A DNA stretch of 64,000 nucleotides. Source: Gallionella sp. Its GTDB lineage: Bacteria > Pseudomonadota > Gammaproteobacteria > Burkholderiales > Gallionellaceae. The notes beneath the pieces were generated by a model. That model was not told the origin of the DNA and ran no database searches. It saw only the letters and a program-made list of their open reading frames with translations. Positions 37,561-46,285 of the stretch are shown here, piece after piece (within the stretch, counting starts at the first letter, position 1; each line of letters starts with the position of its first letter). The DNA lies in the NCBI GenBank assembly GCA_023229845.1, contig JALNYK010000007.1, positions 1 to 64,000 of the forward strand. The letters run 5' to 3'. A program made the position numbers and the translations under genes.

Positions 37561-39405
37561 TCACTCGACCAACCTGTCGCGGATCGCCGCAGCAATTCCT
37601 GCGGCGTCCAGGCCGCAATCGGCCAGCATCTGCATGTGCTCGCCCTGCTCGATGAAACTGTCCGGCAGGCCGAGTTGCAGCAGCGGCACCGTGAGGCCGT
37701 GTTGTTGCAGACATTCGGCCACAGCGCTGCCCGCACCGCCCTGCACGACATTCTCTTCCACCGTGACCAGCAGTTCATGTTCGCACACCAGTTGCCGCAC
37801 CAGTTCCGCATCCAGCGGTTTGACGAAGCGCATATTGGCGACGGTCGCATCCAGTTGTTCGCCCGCCGCCAGCGCGGGTGCCAGCATGGAACCGAACGCG
37901 AGGATCGCGACCCGTTTGCCGCTGCGGCGCAGTTCGGCCTTGCCGACAGGTAAGGCCTGCATCATTTGCTTGACCGCGACGCCCGGCCCGCGTCCGCGCG
38001 GGTAGCGCACCGCGCTCGGCGTATCCAGCCGGCACGCGGTGTACAGCATCTGACGGCATTCGTTCTCGTCGGCCGGCGCCATCACCGTCATGTTGGGGAT
38101 GCAGCGCAGATAGGACAGGTCGAAGCTCCCCGCATGGGTCGCGCCGTCCGCGCCGACCAGCCCGCCGCGGTCTATCGCCAGCACGACCGGCAGATTCTGG
38201 ATCGCGATGTCGTGGATCAACTGATCGTAGGCTCGCTGCAAGAACGTCGAGTAAATCGCCACCACCGGCTTGTAGCCGTCACACGCCAAGCCCGCGGCAA
38301 AGGTCAGCGCATGCTGCTCGGCGATGCCGACATCGAAATAGCGTTGCGGAAATTTTTCCGCAAACTCGACCATGCCCGAGCCTTCGCACATCGCCGGCGT
38401 GATGCCGACCAGCCGCTCGTCCTGCGCCGCCATGTCGCACAGCCAGTCGCCGAACACTTCGGTGTAAGTCGGCTTGCTGGCCTGCTGCGGCGCAATGCCG
38501 CTGACCGGATCGAACTTGGAGACGCCGTGGTACAGCGTGCAATCCTCCTCGGCATGCGCGTAACCCTTGCCCTTCTGCGTAACGATATGCAGGAACTGCG
38601 GTCCTTCGAGCTGGCGGATGTTGCTCAGCGTGTCGAGCAACACATCGATGTCGTGACCGTCGATGGGACCGATGTAGTTGAAGCCGAATTCCTCGAACAG
38701 CGTGCCCGGCGTGACCATGCCCTTGAGGTGTTCTTCCGTACGCTTGGCGAATTCCAGCACCGGCGGCATGCCCTTGAGCATCTTCTCGCTGCCGCGTCGC
38801 ATCGCCGCGTAGAAACGGCCCGACATCAGCTTCGCGAGGTAGTTGTTCAGCGCGCCGACCGGGCGCGAGATCGACATGTCGTTGTCGTTGAGGATCACCA
38901 GCAGATTGGCGTCTATCGCCCCCGCATTGTTCAATGCCTCGAACGCCATGCCGCCGGTCATTGCGCCGTCGCCGATGATCGCCACGGAACGGTTGTCTTT
39001 CCCGGCCAGCCGCGCCGCGACCGCCATGCCCAGCGCGGCGGAGATCGACGTGCTCGAATGTCCGGTGCCGAACGTGTCGTAGGGACTCTCCTCGCGCTTG
39101 GGAAATCCGGCGATGCCGCCCGCCATGCGCAAGCGGCTCATCGCCTCGCGCCGCCCGGTCAGTATCTTGTGCGCGTAGGTCTGGTGGCCGACGTCCCACA
39201 CCAATTTATCGTCCGGCGTATCGAAGATGTAATGCAGCGCGATGGTCAGCTCCACCGTGCCGAGATTGGACGACAGGTGCCCGCCGGTCTTGCTGACCGA
39301 CTCGACCAGGAAGGCGCGCAACTCTTCCGCCAGTTGCGGCAGTTGTGCGCGATCCAGCTTGCGCAGGTCTTCCGGGGAGGCTATGGAATTCAGCAGCGCA
39401 GGCAT
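37561..39405 (-). CDS. dxs: 1-deoxy-D-xylulose-5-phosphate synthase
   Basis: A 614-residue thiamine diphosphate enzyme, the first step of the MEP isoprenoid pathway. The ThDP motif IGDGAMTGGMAFEALNNAG...ILNDNDMSIS, the GHQTYAHKILTGR segment and the transketolase-like IAEQHALTFAAGLA are intact. The ATG at 39405 overlaps the ispA stop by ATGA and matches family length. Confidence 0.97.
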   Translation of the reverse strand: MPALLNSIASPEDLRKLDRAQLPQLAEELRAFLVESVSKTGGHLSSNLGTVELTIALHYIFDTPDDKLVWDVGHQTYAHKILTGRREAMSRLRMAGGIAGFPKREESPYDTFGTGHSSTSISAALGMAVAARLAGKDNRSVAIIGDGAMTGGMAFEALNNAGAIDANLLVILNDNDMSISRPVGALNNYLAKLMSGRFYAAMRRGSEKMLKGMPPVLEFAKRTEEHLKGMVTPGTLFEEFGFNYIGPIDGHDIDVLLDTLSNIRQLEGPQFLHIVTQKGKGYAHAEEDCTLYHGVSKFDPVSGIAPQQASKPTYTEVFGDWLCDMAAQDERLVGITPAMCEGSGMVEFAEKFPQRYFDVGIAEQHALTFAAGLACDGYKPVVAIYSTFLQRAYDQLIHDIAIQNLPVVLAIDRGGLVGADGATHAGSFDLSYLRCIPNMTVMAPADENECRQMLYTACRLDTPSAVRYPRGRGPGVAVKQMMQALPVGKAELRRSGKRVAILAFGSMLAPALAAGEQLDATVANMRFVKPLDAELVRQLVCEHELLVTVEENVVQGGAGSAVAECLQQHGLTVPLLQLGLPDSFIEQGEHMQMLADCGLDAAGIAAAIRDRLVE

Positions 39406-40298
39406 CAGAACTTTCTCAACACGATGAAGTCGGCCAGTTCGCGCAGGCGCAACGCCCCCTCGCCGAATCCGCTCAACGCATCCAGCGCCTCGCGGTGCAG
39501 GCGATGCGCCATGTCGCGCGCCGCCTCCAGCCCGAGCAGGCTGACGTAGGTGGGTTTGTCGTTGTCGGCATCCTTGCCGGCGGTCTTGCCCAGCGTCGCG
39601 GTGTCGGCCTCGCAGTCGAGCACATCGTCCACGACCTGGAAGGCCAAGCCGATCAGCTTGCCGAAGCGGTCCAGCTTTTCCAGCTGCTCCGCATTCAAAT
39701 GGTTTCCGCAATGGGCGCCCAGCAGGATCGCCGCGCGGATCAGCGCGCCGGTCTTGTGGATATGCATGTTCTCAAGCTCGGGCAGCGTCAGCGCCTTGCC
39801 GACGCTGTCCAGGTCTATCGCCTGCCCGCCCGCCATGCCGCGCGAACCGGAAGCGACCGCGAGCAGCTTGACCATCTCCAGCTGGCGCGCCGCGTCGTCG
39901 GCGAGACGATGTTCCGCGAGCAACTGGAACGCCAGCGTCTGCAAGGCGTCGCCGACCAGCAGCGCGGTTGCCTCGTCGTATTGCACATGGCAGGTCGGCT
40001 TGCCGCGGCGCAGCACGTCGTCGTCCATGCAGGGCATGTCGTCGTGCACCAGCGAATAGGCGTGGATCAGCTCAACCGCAGCGCCGGCGACTTCGACCCG
40101 CGCATCCTCCGCCCCGGCCAGCTCGCCTGCGGCGAACGCCAGCAGCGGGCGCACGCGCTTGCCGCCGTCCAGCACTGCGTAGCGCATCGCCTCGTGCAAA
40201 CGCTGCGGCGCGACATCCGCCTGCGGCAACAGCCCGCGCAGCACGTCTTCGAATCGGGATTGCCGGGCCGCGACCCAGCCTTGAAAATCGATATGCAT
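39405..40298 (-). CDS. ispA: Farnesyl diphosphate synthase
   Basis: A 297-residue all-helical prenyltransferase. The first Asp-rich motif is DDMPCMDDD and the second DDVLD, both complete. The enzyme condenses IPP with DMAPP and GPP. Its position between xseB and dxs is the usual proteobacterial order and supports the IspA assignment. Confidence 0.95.
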   Translation of the reverse strand: MHIDFQGWVAARQSRFEDVLRGLLPQADVAPQRLHEAMRYAVLDGGKRVRPLLAFAAGELAGAEDARVEVAGAAVELIHAYSLVHDDMPCMDDDVLRRGKPTCHVQYDEATALLVGDALQTLAFQLLAEHRLADDAARQLEMVKLLAVASGSRGMAGGQAIDLDSVGKALTLPELENMHIHKTGALIRAAILLGAHCGNHLNAEQLEKLDRFGKLIGLAFQVVDDVLDCEADTATLGKTAGKDADNDKPTYVSLLGLEAARDMAHRLHREALDALSGFGEGALRLRELADFIVLRKF

Positions 40299-40300
40299 TG

Positions 40301-40543
40301 TCAGTTCGCCCCGGCCTCGCCGCCAGCGGCGAAATCTTTCAGCACGCCCTCTTCGAGCACGCGCACCTGCTGCTGCGCATCCTCCAGCCGGGTGCGGCAG
40401 AACGCCAGCAACTCCGCGCCGCGCTGGTAGGCCGCGAGCGAATCCTCCAGCGACAGCTTGCCCGCCTCCATATCGGCGACAATCTGTTCGAGTTCGGCCA
40501 TTGACGCCTCGAAACCCGGTGTTTTCTGCGATTTACCCGCCAC
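40301..40543 (-). CDS. xseB: Exodeoxyribonuclease VII small subunit
   Basis: An 80-residue helical protein. The start GKSQKTPGFEASMAELEQIVADMEAGKLSLEDSLAAYQRGAELL is the XseB hallmark. I place the start at the GTG at 40543, with GGAGGG 7 nt upstream, because it restores the conserved N terminus. XseB binds XseA, which is not encoded here. It begins the xseB-ispA-dxs-folE2 unit, 2 bp before ispA. Confidence 0.93.
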   Translation of the reverse strand: MAGKSQKTPGFEASMAELEQIVADMEAGKLSLEDSLAAYQRGAELLAFCRTRLEDAQQQVRVLEEGVLKDFAAGGEAGAN

Positions 40544-40747
40544 GACTATCCCTCCAGCGAAAGGGGAGCATTTTACCCAACGCTGCCGGGCTGGGCCAAT
40601 TTTTGTGCACGGCGGGCGCAAGAGCCGCATTGAAATACGGCAAATTGATTCATCGCCCTCCGTCCGTGGCAAAATGACACCCTAAAAGCGTAGACGAGAA
40701 CAGGAGCTAATGGCTCGCCATGCTTTGCAAACTGTAGCAACAACGCC

Positions 40748-42499
40748 ATGGAAAAACCGAAAAAGCTGGGCAAGTATCAAATCCGGAGCGAACTCGGCCG
40801 GGGCGCGATGGGGGTCGTCTACGAGGCCTTTGATCCGCTGATCGAGCGCACCGTCGCCATCAAGACCATCCTGAAGTCGTCGGTTGACAAGTCCGAATCC
40901 GAAGAAGCCTTCAGCCGCTTCCGCCGCGAGGCCCGCGCCGCCGGTCGCCTGTCGCATCCCAAGATCGTCGCCATCTACGAATACGGCGAAGACGACGACA
41001 TGGCTTTCATCGTGATGGAGCTGATCCGCGGCAAGGAGCTGAAGGAATACTTCGACCGCGAGGACAGCTTCAGCCTCGACGACGGCGTCCGCATCGTGAT
41101 GCAGATTCTCGATGCGCTCGATTACTCGCACGCTCACGGCGTCGTGCATCGCGACATCAAGCCGGCCAACATCCTGATTACCCGCGACGGCAAGATCAAG
41201 ATCGCGGACTTCGGCATCGCCAAAATAGACTCGTCGTTGCTCACCCAGGTCGGCGCAGTGATGGGCACGCCGACCTACATGCCGCCGGAACAGTTCATGG
41301 GGGTCGAGGTGGACCAGCGCGCGGACATTTACTCGACCGGCGTCATCCTGTACCAATTCCTGACCGGGCTACGCCCGTTCACCGGCGGCGTGATCTCCGT
41401 CATGCACCAGGTCATCAATCAGGAGCCGACTCCGCCGTCGCACATCAACCCCAACGTTCCGGTGCAACTGGACGAAGTGGTGATGAAAGCGATGGCGAAA
41501 AAGCCGGAAGACCGCTACCAGACCGTGGTCGAATTCATGACCGCACTTAAACTGGCCGGCCAGACATTGCCTGCATCACGGGAAGTCGGCGCCGACAAAC
41601 CCGGGGCCGTCGCCGATTCGGCATACGGCCTCGAAGGCACCGTCAAACTGCCGGAAGTCGCACGCAAAAACGACATCGACGCATGGCAACGCATCACCAA
41701 CAGCCGCGAACCGGCAGACTTCCAGCGTTATCTGCAAGACTACCCCGACGGAGAATTTGCGGAACTGGCGCGGCGACGCATCGCCGCCCTGACGGAAGCG
41801 GCTGCACAAGCGCGGCTCCAGCAGGAGGCGCGGCTGCGGGCGGAAAAGGAAGCGCGCATCCGCAAAAAAGCGGAGCAACAGGCCGCGGCCGAAAAAGCGC
41901 AGGCGGAAGTCCGCGCGCAGGCTGAGGCCGAAGCCAGACGCCAACAGGAGGCTGCCGAAAAAGAACGCTGGGCGCGCAAGATCGCGGAGATAAAGGACGA
42001 GGCCGGAAAGGCCAAGGCCATCGAAACCGCCAAGCGCGAACAGGAAGCCACGGGACAGGCTCAGCAAGTGCAGGCTCAACGGGTGCAGGGTTTATCTGCC
42101 TCGTTATCCAGGCATCCCCACAAATTCGTGGAAATCGTCTCTCAACGCGAAGCCGTCGTCGAGGCCGAACGCAGGATGCTGAAGGAAAACAAACGAAAAC
42201 TTGAGGAGGAAGTACAGCGCAAGCAGCAGGCAAAAATGAAGCTGCAATCCAAGAAAGAAGCAGCGGAAACGCAGATCAGCGCCGCAGCCGAAGAAAAGCG
42301 TCAACGCGAAGCCGAACTGGAAATACGCAACAAGGAGCTGGAAGAAGCCAAGCTGCGTATCGAATCCACCGAACGCCGCCGGAAAGAGGCCGAAGAGCGC
42401 GCTGCACTGGCACACAAACGAACTCGCCGCATGCTCGTCGCGGCTGTCGGCATCCTGTTCGTGCTGTTGCTGGGCGGGCTGATCCTGCTCTTCTCGTAA
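40748..42499 (+). CDS. Membrane-anchored Ser/Thr protein kinase
   Basis: A 583-residue Hanks-type kinase. The kinase domain (about 8-265) has all motifs: G-loop LGRGAMGVVYEA, VAIK lysine, VVHRDIKPANIL, IADFGIAKI and PPEQF. Next comes a short motif WQRITNSREPADFQRYLQDYPDGEFAELARRR (about 312-343), then a 200-residue charged coiled coil and one C-terminal membrane helix (about 560-582), so the kinase faces the cytoplasm. It converges on a cyclase-FHA gene 30 bp away, and FHA domains bind phosphothreonine. The targets are unknown. Confidence 0.9.
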   Translation: MEKPKKLGKYQIRSELGRGAMGVVYEAFDPLIERTVAIKTILKSSVDKSESEEAFSRFRREARAAGRLSHPKIVAIYEYGEDDDMAFIVMELIRGKELKEYFDREDSFSLDDGVRIVMQILDALDYSHAHGVVHRDIKPANILITRDGKIKIADFGIAKIDSSLLTQVGAVMGTPTYMPPEQFMGVEVDQRADIYSTGVILYQFLTGLRPFTGGVISVMHQVINQEPTPPSHINPNVPVQLDEVVMKAMAKKPEDRYQTVVEFMTALKLAGQTLPASREVGADKPGAVADSAYGLEGTVKLPEVARKNDIDAWQRITNSREPADFQRYLQDYPDGEFAELARRRIAALTEAAAQARLQQEARLRAEKEARIRKKAEQQAAAEKAQAEVRAQAEAEARRQQEAAEKERWARKIAEIKDEAGKAKAIETAKREQEATGQAQQVQAQRVQGLSASLSRHPHKFVEIVSQREAVVEAERRMLKENKRKLEEEVQRKQQAKMKLQSKKEAAETQISAAAEEKRQREAELEIRNKELEEAKLRIESTERRRKEAEERAALAHKRTRRMLVAAVGILFVLLLGGLILLFS

Positions 42500-42529
42500 C
42501 GCCCCTGCCGCTCATCGACGGCGCAAAAC

Positions 42530-43438
42530 TCAGTTCTGGCAGAAAAACTCGATTACCTCGGTGGGATCTTTGATATAGGGGTGTCCGAGGCTGATGCTGC
42601 CGCTCTCCCGCAACGCAAACTCTTCCCGGCGCAACTGAATCTCGGTTTCGTTCTTGACGATCACATAGCTCCCGTTAGAGCTGATATCCACGAAAACGAA
42701 TTTGTCGCGGCGGCGCTCGATCCTGGCATGCATCCGCGATGCGCGGCGATCCTGGATCACGATATCCGCCTGCTCGTCGCGCCCTATCGTGATCGAAGGA
42801 TGCGCGGCATCGACGACGAAGGTCTCGCCCTGATGGATCAGCGTCAACGTCGGTTCGACGGTCTGGGGCGCCACCGTGTGGCCAACCATCATGGTCATTT
42901 CTTCGCTTTCCTGCCAGATCACTTCGCGCACCTCGATGTCGTCGGCCTTACCCTTGATGGCCAGGATGCTGAGCGTGCGGGTGCTGGCGCGCACAATGGG
43001 GGGCAGCAGCGACACCGTCGAGCCGGTGGTGATGATCTGCTGCGCCTTGGCGACCTCGGCCATGCGCGCGGCGACATTGACGGTATCGCCGAACACATCG
43101 TCTGCGCTCTCCAGCACCTGGCCGTGATGCAGGCCGATGCGTATCGCCACGCGTTCGTTATCGACCGGTTTGCGCGAACTGACGACGAACTGCATCTCGC
43201 AGGCGGCCTGCACCGCGTTCACCGCATCGGGGAAGACCGCCATGATCTCGTCGCCTATGGTCTTGACCACACGCCCGGAGTGCGCCGCCGTCAGTTTTCG
43301 CAAAATATCGAGGCAGCCATTGATCGCGGCGAATGCGCGCGCATCGCCCAACACCTCGTACAGACGCGTGCTGCCGCTCACATCGGCGAACAGCACCGTT
43401 CTTTCCCGTGCGGCATCGGCTGGAGTTATATCGTTCAC
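42530..43438 (-). CDS. Adenylate cyclase-FHA domain protein
   Basis: A 302-residue soluble protein. The N-terminal class III cyclase domain (about 10-185) keeps the metal aspartates (VLFADVSGSTR and KTIGDEIMAVF) and the transition-state Asn/Arg (GDTVNVAARM); the Lys before TIGDE suggests ATP as substrate. The C-terminal FHA domain (about 215-300) has GRD, S-R-M-H and the SSNGSYV loop, so it should bind phosphothreonine peptides. I chose GTG at 43438 because a TATAAT lies 31 bp upstream; ATGs further up are open but would precede that promoter. Confidence 0.85.
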   Translation of the reverse strand: MNDITPADAARERTVLFADVSGSTRLYEVLGDARAFAAINGCLDILRKLTAAHSGRVVKTIGDEIMAVFPDAVNAVQAACEMQFVVSSRKPVDNERVAIRIGLHHGQVLESADDVFGDTVNVAARMAEVAKAQQIITTGSTVSLLPPIVRASTRTLSILAIKGKADDIEVREVIWQESEEMTMMVGHTVAPQTVEPTLTLIHQGETFVVDAAHPSITIGRDEQADIVIQDRRASRMHARIERRRDKFVFVDISSNGSYVIVKNETEIQLRREEFALRESGSISLGHPYIKDPTEVIEFFCQN

Positions 43439-43468
43439 GCTGGTCGTTCCAAATGAATCAAGGCCGAC

Positions 43469-43474
43469 ATTATA
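43469..43474 (-). promoter_or_regulatory. Likely -10 element of cyclase-FHA gene
   Basis: A consensus TATAAT on the minus strand, 31 bp upstream of the GTG start. No good -35 is seen at 16-18 bp, so an activator or an extended element may be needed. Confidence 0.4.
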
Positions 43475-43605
43475 AGGGCTGGCACGCCCCGGCTGCATGC
43501 CACCTCGGCAAATGCCCACCCCGGCGGGCGGCAGTTGCGTCATAATTCCGGCCGATTTCCCGGTTAGCGGGCCTGTATACAATATACCGCACAGCATCCA
43601 GAACA

Positions 43606-45555
43606 ATGTCGACACTCATCAATCTGCCCTTGCACATCTACATTTTCGCTGGCCTGCTCGGCCTGCTGTTTCTGTCGTTCGTATTTTTCTTCCTGATACC
43701 GTCGTTCATCGCCTCCCGGCAGTTGGCCCGAACAAACAGCAAGCTCAAGGAACTGAACGGCAAGCCGGACGGCTCTCTCGACCAGATATTCCACGAGTCC
43801 GACATCCTCGAACACCTGTGGCAGGAATATGCGGACACGCTGCACAAGCAGCACACCGACGAGCCGGGGCCAGCGGTGCGCTTCCGCTCCACTGTGCCCG
43901 CCGGCATGGTGTTCCGTCCGGACATCCTGGTGGACATCCCGCTGCGCACCGACTTCTTCAAACACCTGCCGGGACTGTTCACCGGCATAGGCATCATCGG
44001 CACCTTCTACGGCCTGCTGCTCGGCCTGCAATCGTTCGCGGTTTCCGACAACCCAGTGATCGTCCGCGCCAGCCTGAGCCAGTTGCTGAACGGCGTATCC
44101 GAGGCCTTCCTCGTTTCCGCTGCGGCGATCACGCTGGCGATGGCCATCACCTTCGTCGAGAAGCTGGCGATCACCCGCCTGAACGCGAAGGTCGAGACGC
44201 TGGTGCAACTGCTAGATGGACTATTTGTGAGCGGCGCGGGCGAAGAGTATCTGGCGCGGCTGGTCAGGGCATCGGAAACCTCCTCCGCACAGACCGCCGG
44301 CCTGCTCAAGGGTGAGCTCAAGCAGATACTCACCGAACTGACCGAGCGGCAGATCGCCGCGACCAACGCCGGCACGCAGGCGCTGGGCGACCGCATCGCG
44401 GCCAGCATCGAGGAAACCATGAAAGCGCCGCTGCTGGAAATGGCCAATGCGCTGAAGAACACCAGCAACTCCCAAGAGTCTGCGGTGCAAACCATGCTGA
44501 CCAGCGTGCTGGAAAACTTCAGCCGCCAGATGAAAGACCTGTTCGGCGGCCAAATGACCGGCATCAACAGCCTGCAGCAGCAGACGATAGACGCGCTGCA
44601 ATCCGCGGTCGCGACGCTGGAACGCATGGCCGCCGACGTCGGCGCGGAAGGACAGCGCAGCACCTCGGCGATGGCCGAACAACTGGCGGAATCCATCGCC
44701 GCGTCGGAATCCAGACAGCGCATCATGAACGAGCAACTCGGCGAATTCGTCGAACAGATGCGCCAGATCGGCGCGCAATCGCAGAACGAGGCGCAGGAAA
44801 AACTACAAAGCACGCTGACGGAACTGTCCGAACGCATGAGCAAGGTGATCGACGGCCTGAGCACTCAAGTGCGTTCGGCCACCGAAGTCAGCATGAAGCA
44901 ACAGCAGAGCCTGACGGCGCAGAGCGAGAACATCGTCGGCAAGTTCGGCGAACAGGCTGCCGCCATGGTCGATGGCATGAACCGCGCCGTCGGCGAAATG
45001 AAAGCGGCGGTCGTGGCGATGCGCAACACCACCGGCGACGCCATGTCCAAGCTGAACAACGGCGCGGATACGCTCTACCTCGCGGCGAAGGATTTCGCCA
45101 AGGCCGGCCAGGGCGTGACCGCTACGCTAGACAAATCCTCCGCGCTGGCCACGCAACTGACCCAGGCCGCAGGCTCGGTGTCTTCGGCCACCAAGGGATT
45201 GAGCGGCATGCTGGCCGACTACAACGCCGCGCGCGATTCGATGATCGCGATGGTGGGCTCGCTGCAATTGCTGGTCGAACAAATTCGTCGCGACGCATCG
45301 ATGTCGGGCGACGTCATCGCCAGAATAGAAGCCGCAACGGAAAAACTGGTCGGCGCGCAGAAAGAAGCCGAGAGCTACCTGACGAAGGTCTCCGAGGTGA
45401 TCGGCACCGCACACGAATCCTTCAGCGAAGGCATGACCAAAGCGGTCGGCGAAGCGAACCGCGAATTCCATCAGGCCTTGTCCGACTCGGTGAAGCTGCT
45501 GCGCGAAGGCATCCAGGAGCTGGAAAGCACCCTGGATGCGGCCACCAGCCTGTAA
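43606..45555 (+). CDS. zorA: ZorA-like MotA/TolQ/ExbB motor protein with long tail
   Basis: A 649-residue inner-membrane protein. Membrane helices lie near 10-34, 122-144 and 160-186; the LPGLFTGIGIIGTFYGLLLGL and LLNGVSEAFLVSAAAITLAMA segments match the MotA/TolQ/ExbB channel fold. The remaining 460 residues are an Ala/Gln/Ser-rich helical coiled coil projecting into the cytoplasm, the layout of ZorA from Zorya anti-phage systems, where the tail is thought to transmit a signal from the motor. A possible -10 TACAAT lies at 43578-43583. The gene is followed by zorB- and zorC-like genes with gaps of 9 and 4 bp. Confidence 0.8.
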   Translation: MSTLINLPLHIYIFAGLLGLLFLSFVFFFLIPSFIASRQLARTNSKLKELNGKPDGSLDQIFHESDILEHLWQEYADTLHKQHTDEPGPAVRFRSTVPAGMVFRPDILVDIPLRTDFFKHLPGLFTGIGIIGTFYGLLLGLQSFAVSDNPVIVRASLSQLLNGVSEAFLVSAAAITLAMAITFVEKLAITRLNAKVETLVQLLDGLFVSGAGEEYLARLVRASETSSAQTAGLLKGELKQILTELTERQIAATNAGTQALGDRIAASIEETMKAPLLEMANALKNTSNSQESAVQTMLTSVLENFSRQMKDLFGGQMTGINSLQQQTIDALQSAVATLERMAADVGAEGQRSTSAMAEQLAESIAASESRQRIMNEQLGEFVEQMRQIGAQSQNEAQEKLQSTLTELSERMSKVIDGLSTQVRSATEVSMKQQQSLTAQSENIVGKFGEQAAAMVDGMNRAVGEMKAAVVAMRNTTGDAMSKLNNGADTLYLAAKDFAKAGQGVTATLDKSSALATQLTQAAGSVSSATKGLSGMLADYNAARDSMIAMVGSLQLLVEQIRRDASMSGDVIARIEAATEKLVGAQKEAESYLTKVSEVIGTAHESFSEGMTKAVGEANREFHQALSDSVKLLREGIQELESTLDAATSL

Positions 45556-45564
45556 GGGTTCGCC

Positions 45565-46281
45565 ATGTTCAGCAAATATCTGGTTCAGGCCAACCGCAAC
45601 AAGGACGAGGGCGAGAAGCCGTTCTGGATCTCGTTCGCCGACCTGATGACGGCGCTGATGGTGATGTTCCTGCTGGTAATGAGCGTCGCGCTGCTGGCGG
45701 TGACCAACGAGGTCTCGGCGACCGACCAAGCGAAGGCGCAACGCGAAAAGGAGATCGACGAACTGCTGGACAAGGTCGAGCAGGCCGCCGAACGCTATCC
45801 CGGCATCTCCATCGACAGAAACCGCAACGTGATCGACTTCGGCGACCGCGCCCGCTTCGACACCGGCAGCTCCAATCTTTCCGTGGAACAGGCGCAGTAT
45901 CTCAGCCAGTTCGTTTCCGAAATCCTGATCATCTCGCGCGAGCAACTCGGCCAGAAGTGGATCAAGCGCATCGTCGCCGAAGGCTTTGCCGACCAGCGCG
46001 GCGACTACCTGCTGAACCTGAACCTCAGCCTGCAGCGCAGCCAGCGCGTGCTGTGCGTGCTGCTCTCCCCCGCTGCGTCGCAGCAACACACGCTGAGTCC
46101 GGAGGAACGAGAGCAAGTGCGCGACCTGTTTCTGGTGGGCGGCTACTCGTTCAACTCCGCCAAGGCCTCGCTGGAAGAAAGCCGCCGCATCGAACTGCGC
46201 ATGGAATTCTTTCAACTGGACGAAACGCGCCCCGCGCTGAACGAAATCCCGCGCGGGAACTTCGGTATCTGCCGGATATAA
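45565..46281 (+). CDS. zorB: ZorB-like MotB/OmpA-domain stator protein
   Basis: A 238-residue inner-membrane protein. A short cytoplasmic N terminus leads into one membrane helix (about 22-47). The segment FWISFADLMTALMVMFLLVM carries Asp26, placed like the ion-coupling Asp of MotB and ZorB. The periplasmic part is an OmpA-like peptidoglycan-binding domain (about 85-225) with the motif EGFADQRGDYLLNLNLSLQRSQRV. With ZorA it should form a proton- or sodium-driven motor anchored to peptidoglycan. It is the middle gene of the three-gene operon. Confidence 0.82.
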   Translation: MFSKYLVQANRNKDEGEKPFWISFADLMTALMVMFLLVMSVALLAVTNEVSATDQAKAQREKEIDELLDKVEQAAERYPGISIDRNRNVIDFGDRARFDTGSSNLSVEQAQYLSQFVSEILIISREQLGQKWIKRIVAEGFADQRGDYLLNLNLSLQRSQRVLCVLLSPAASQQHTLSPEEREQVRDLFLVGGYSFNSAKASLEESRRIELRMEFFQLDETRPALNEIPRGNFGICRI

Positions 46282-46285
46282 ACGG

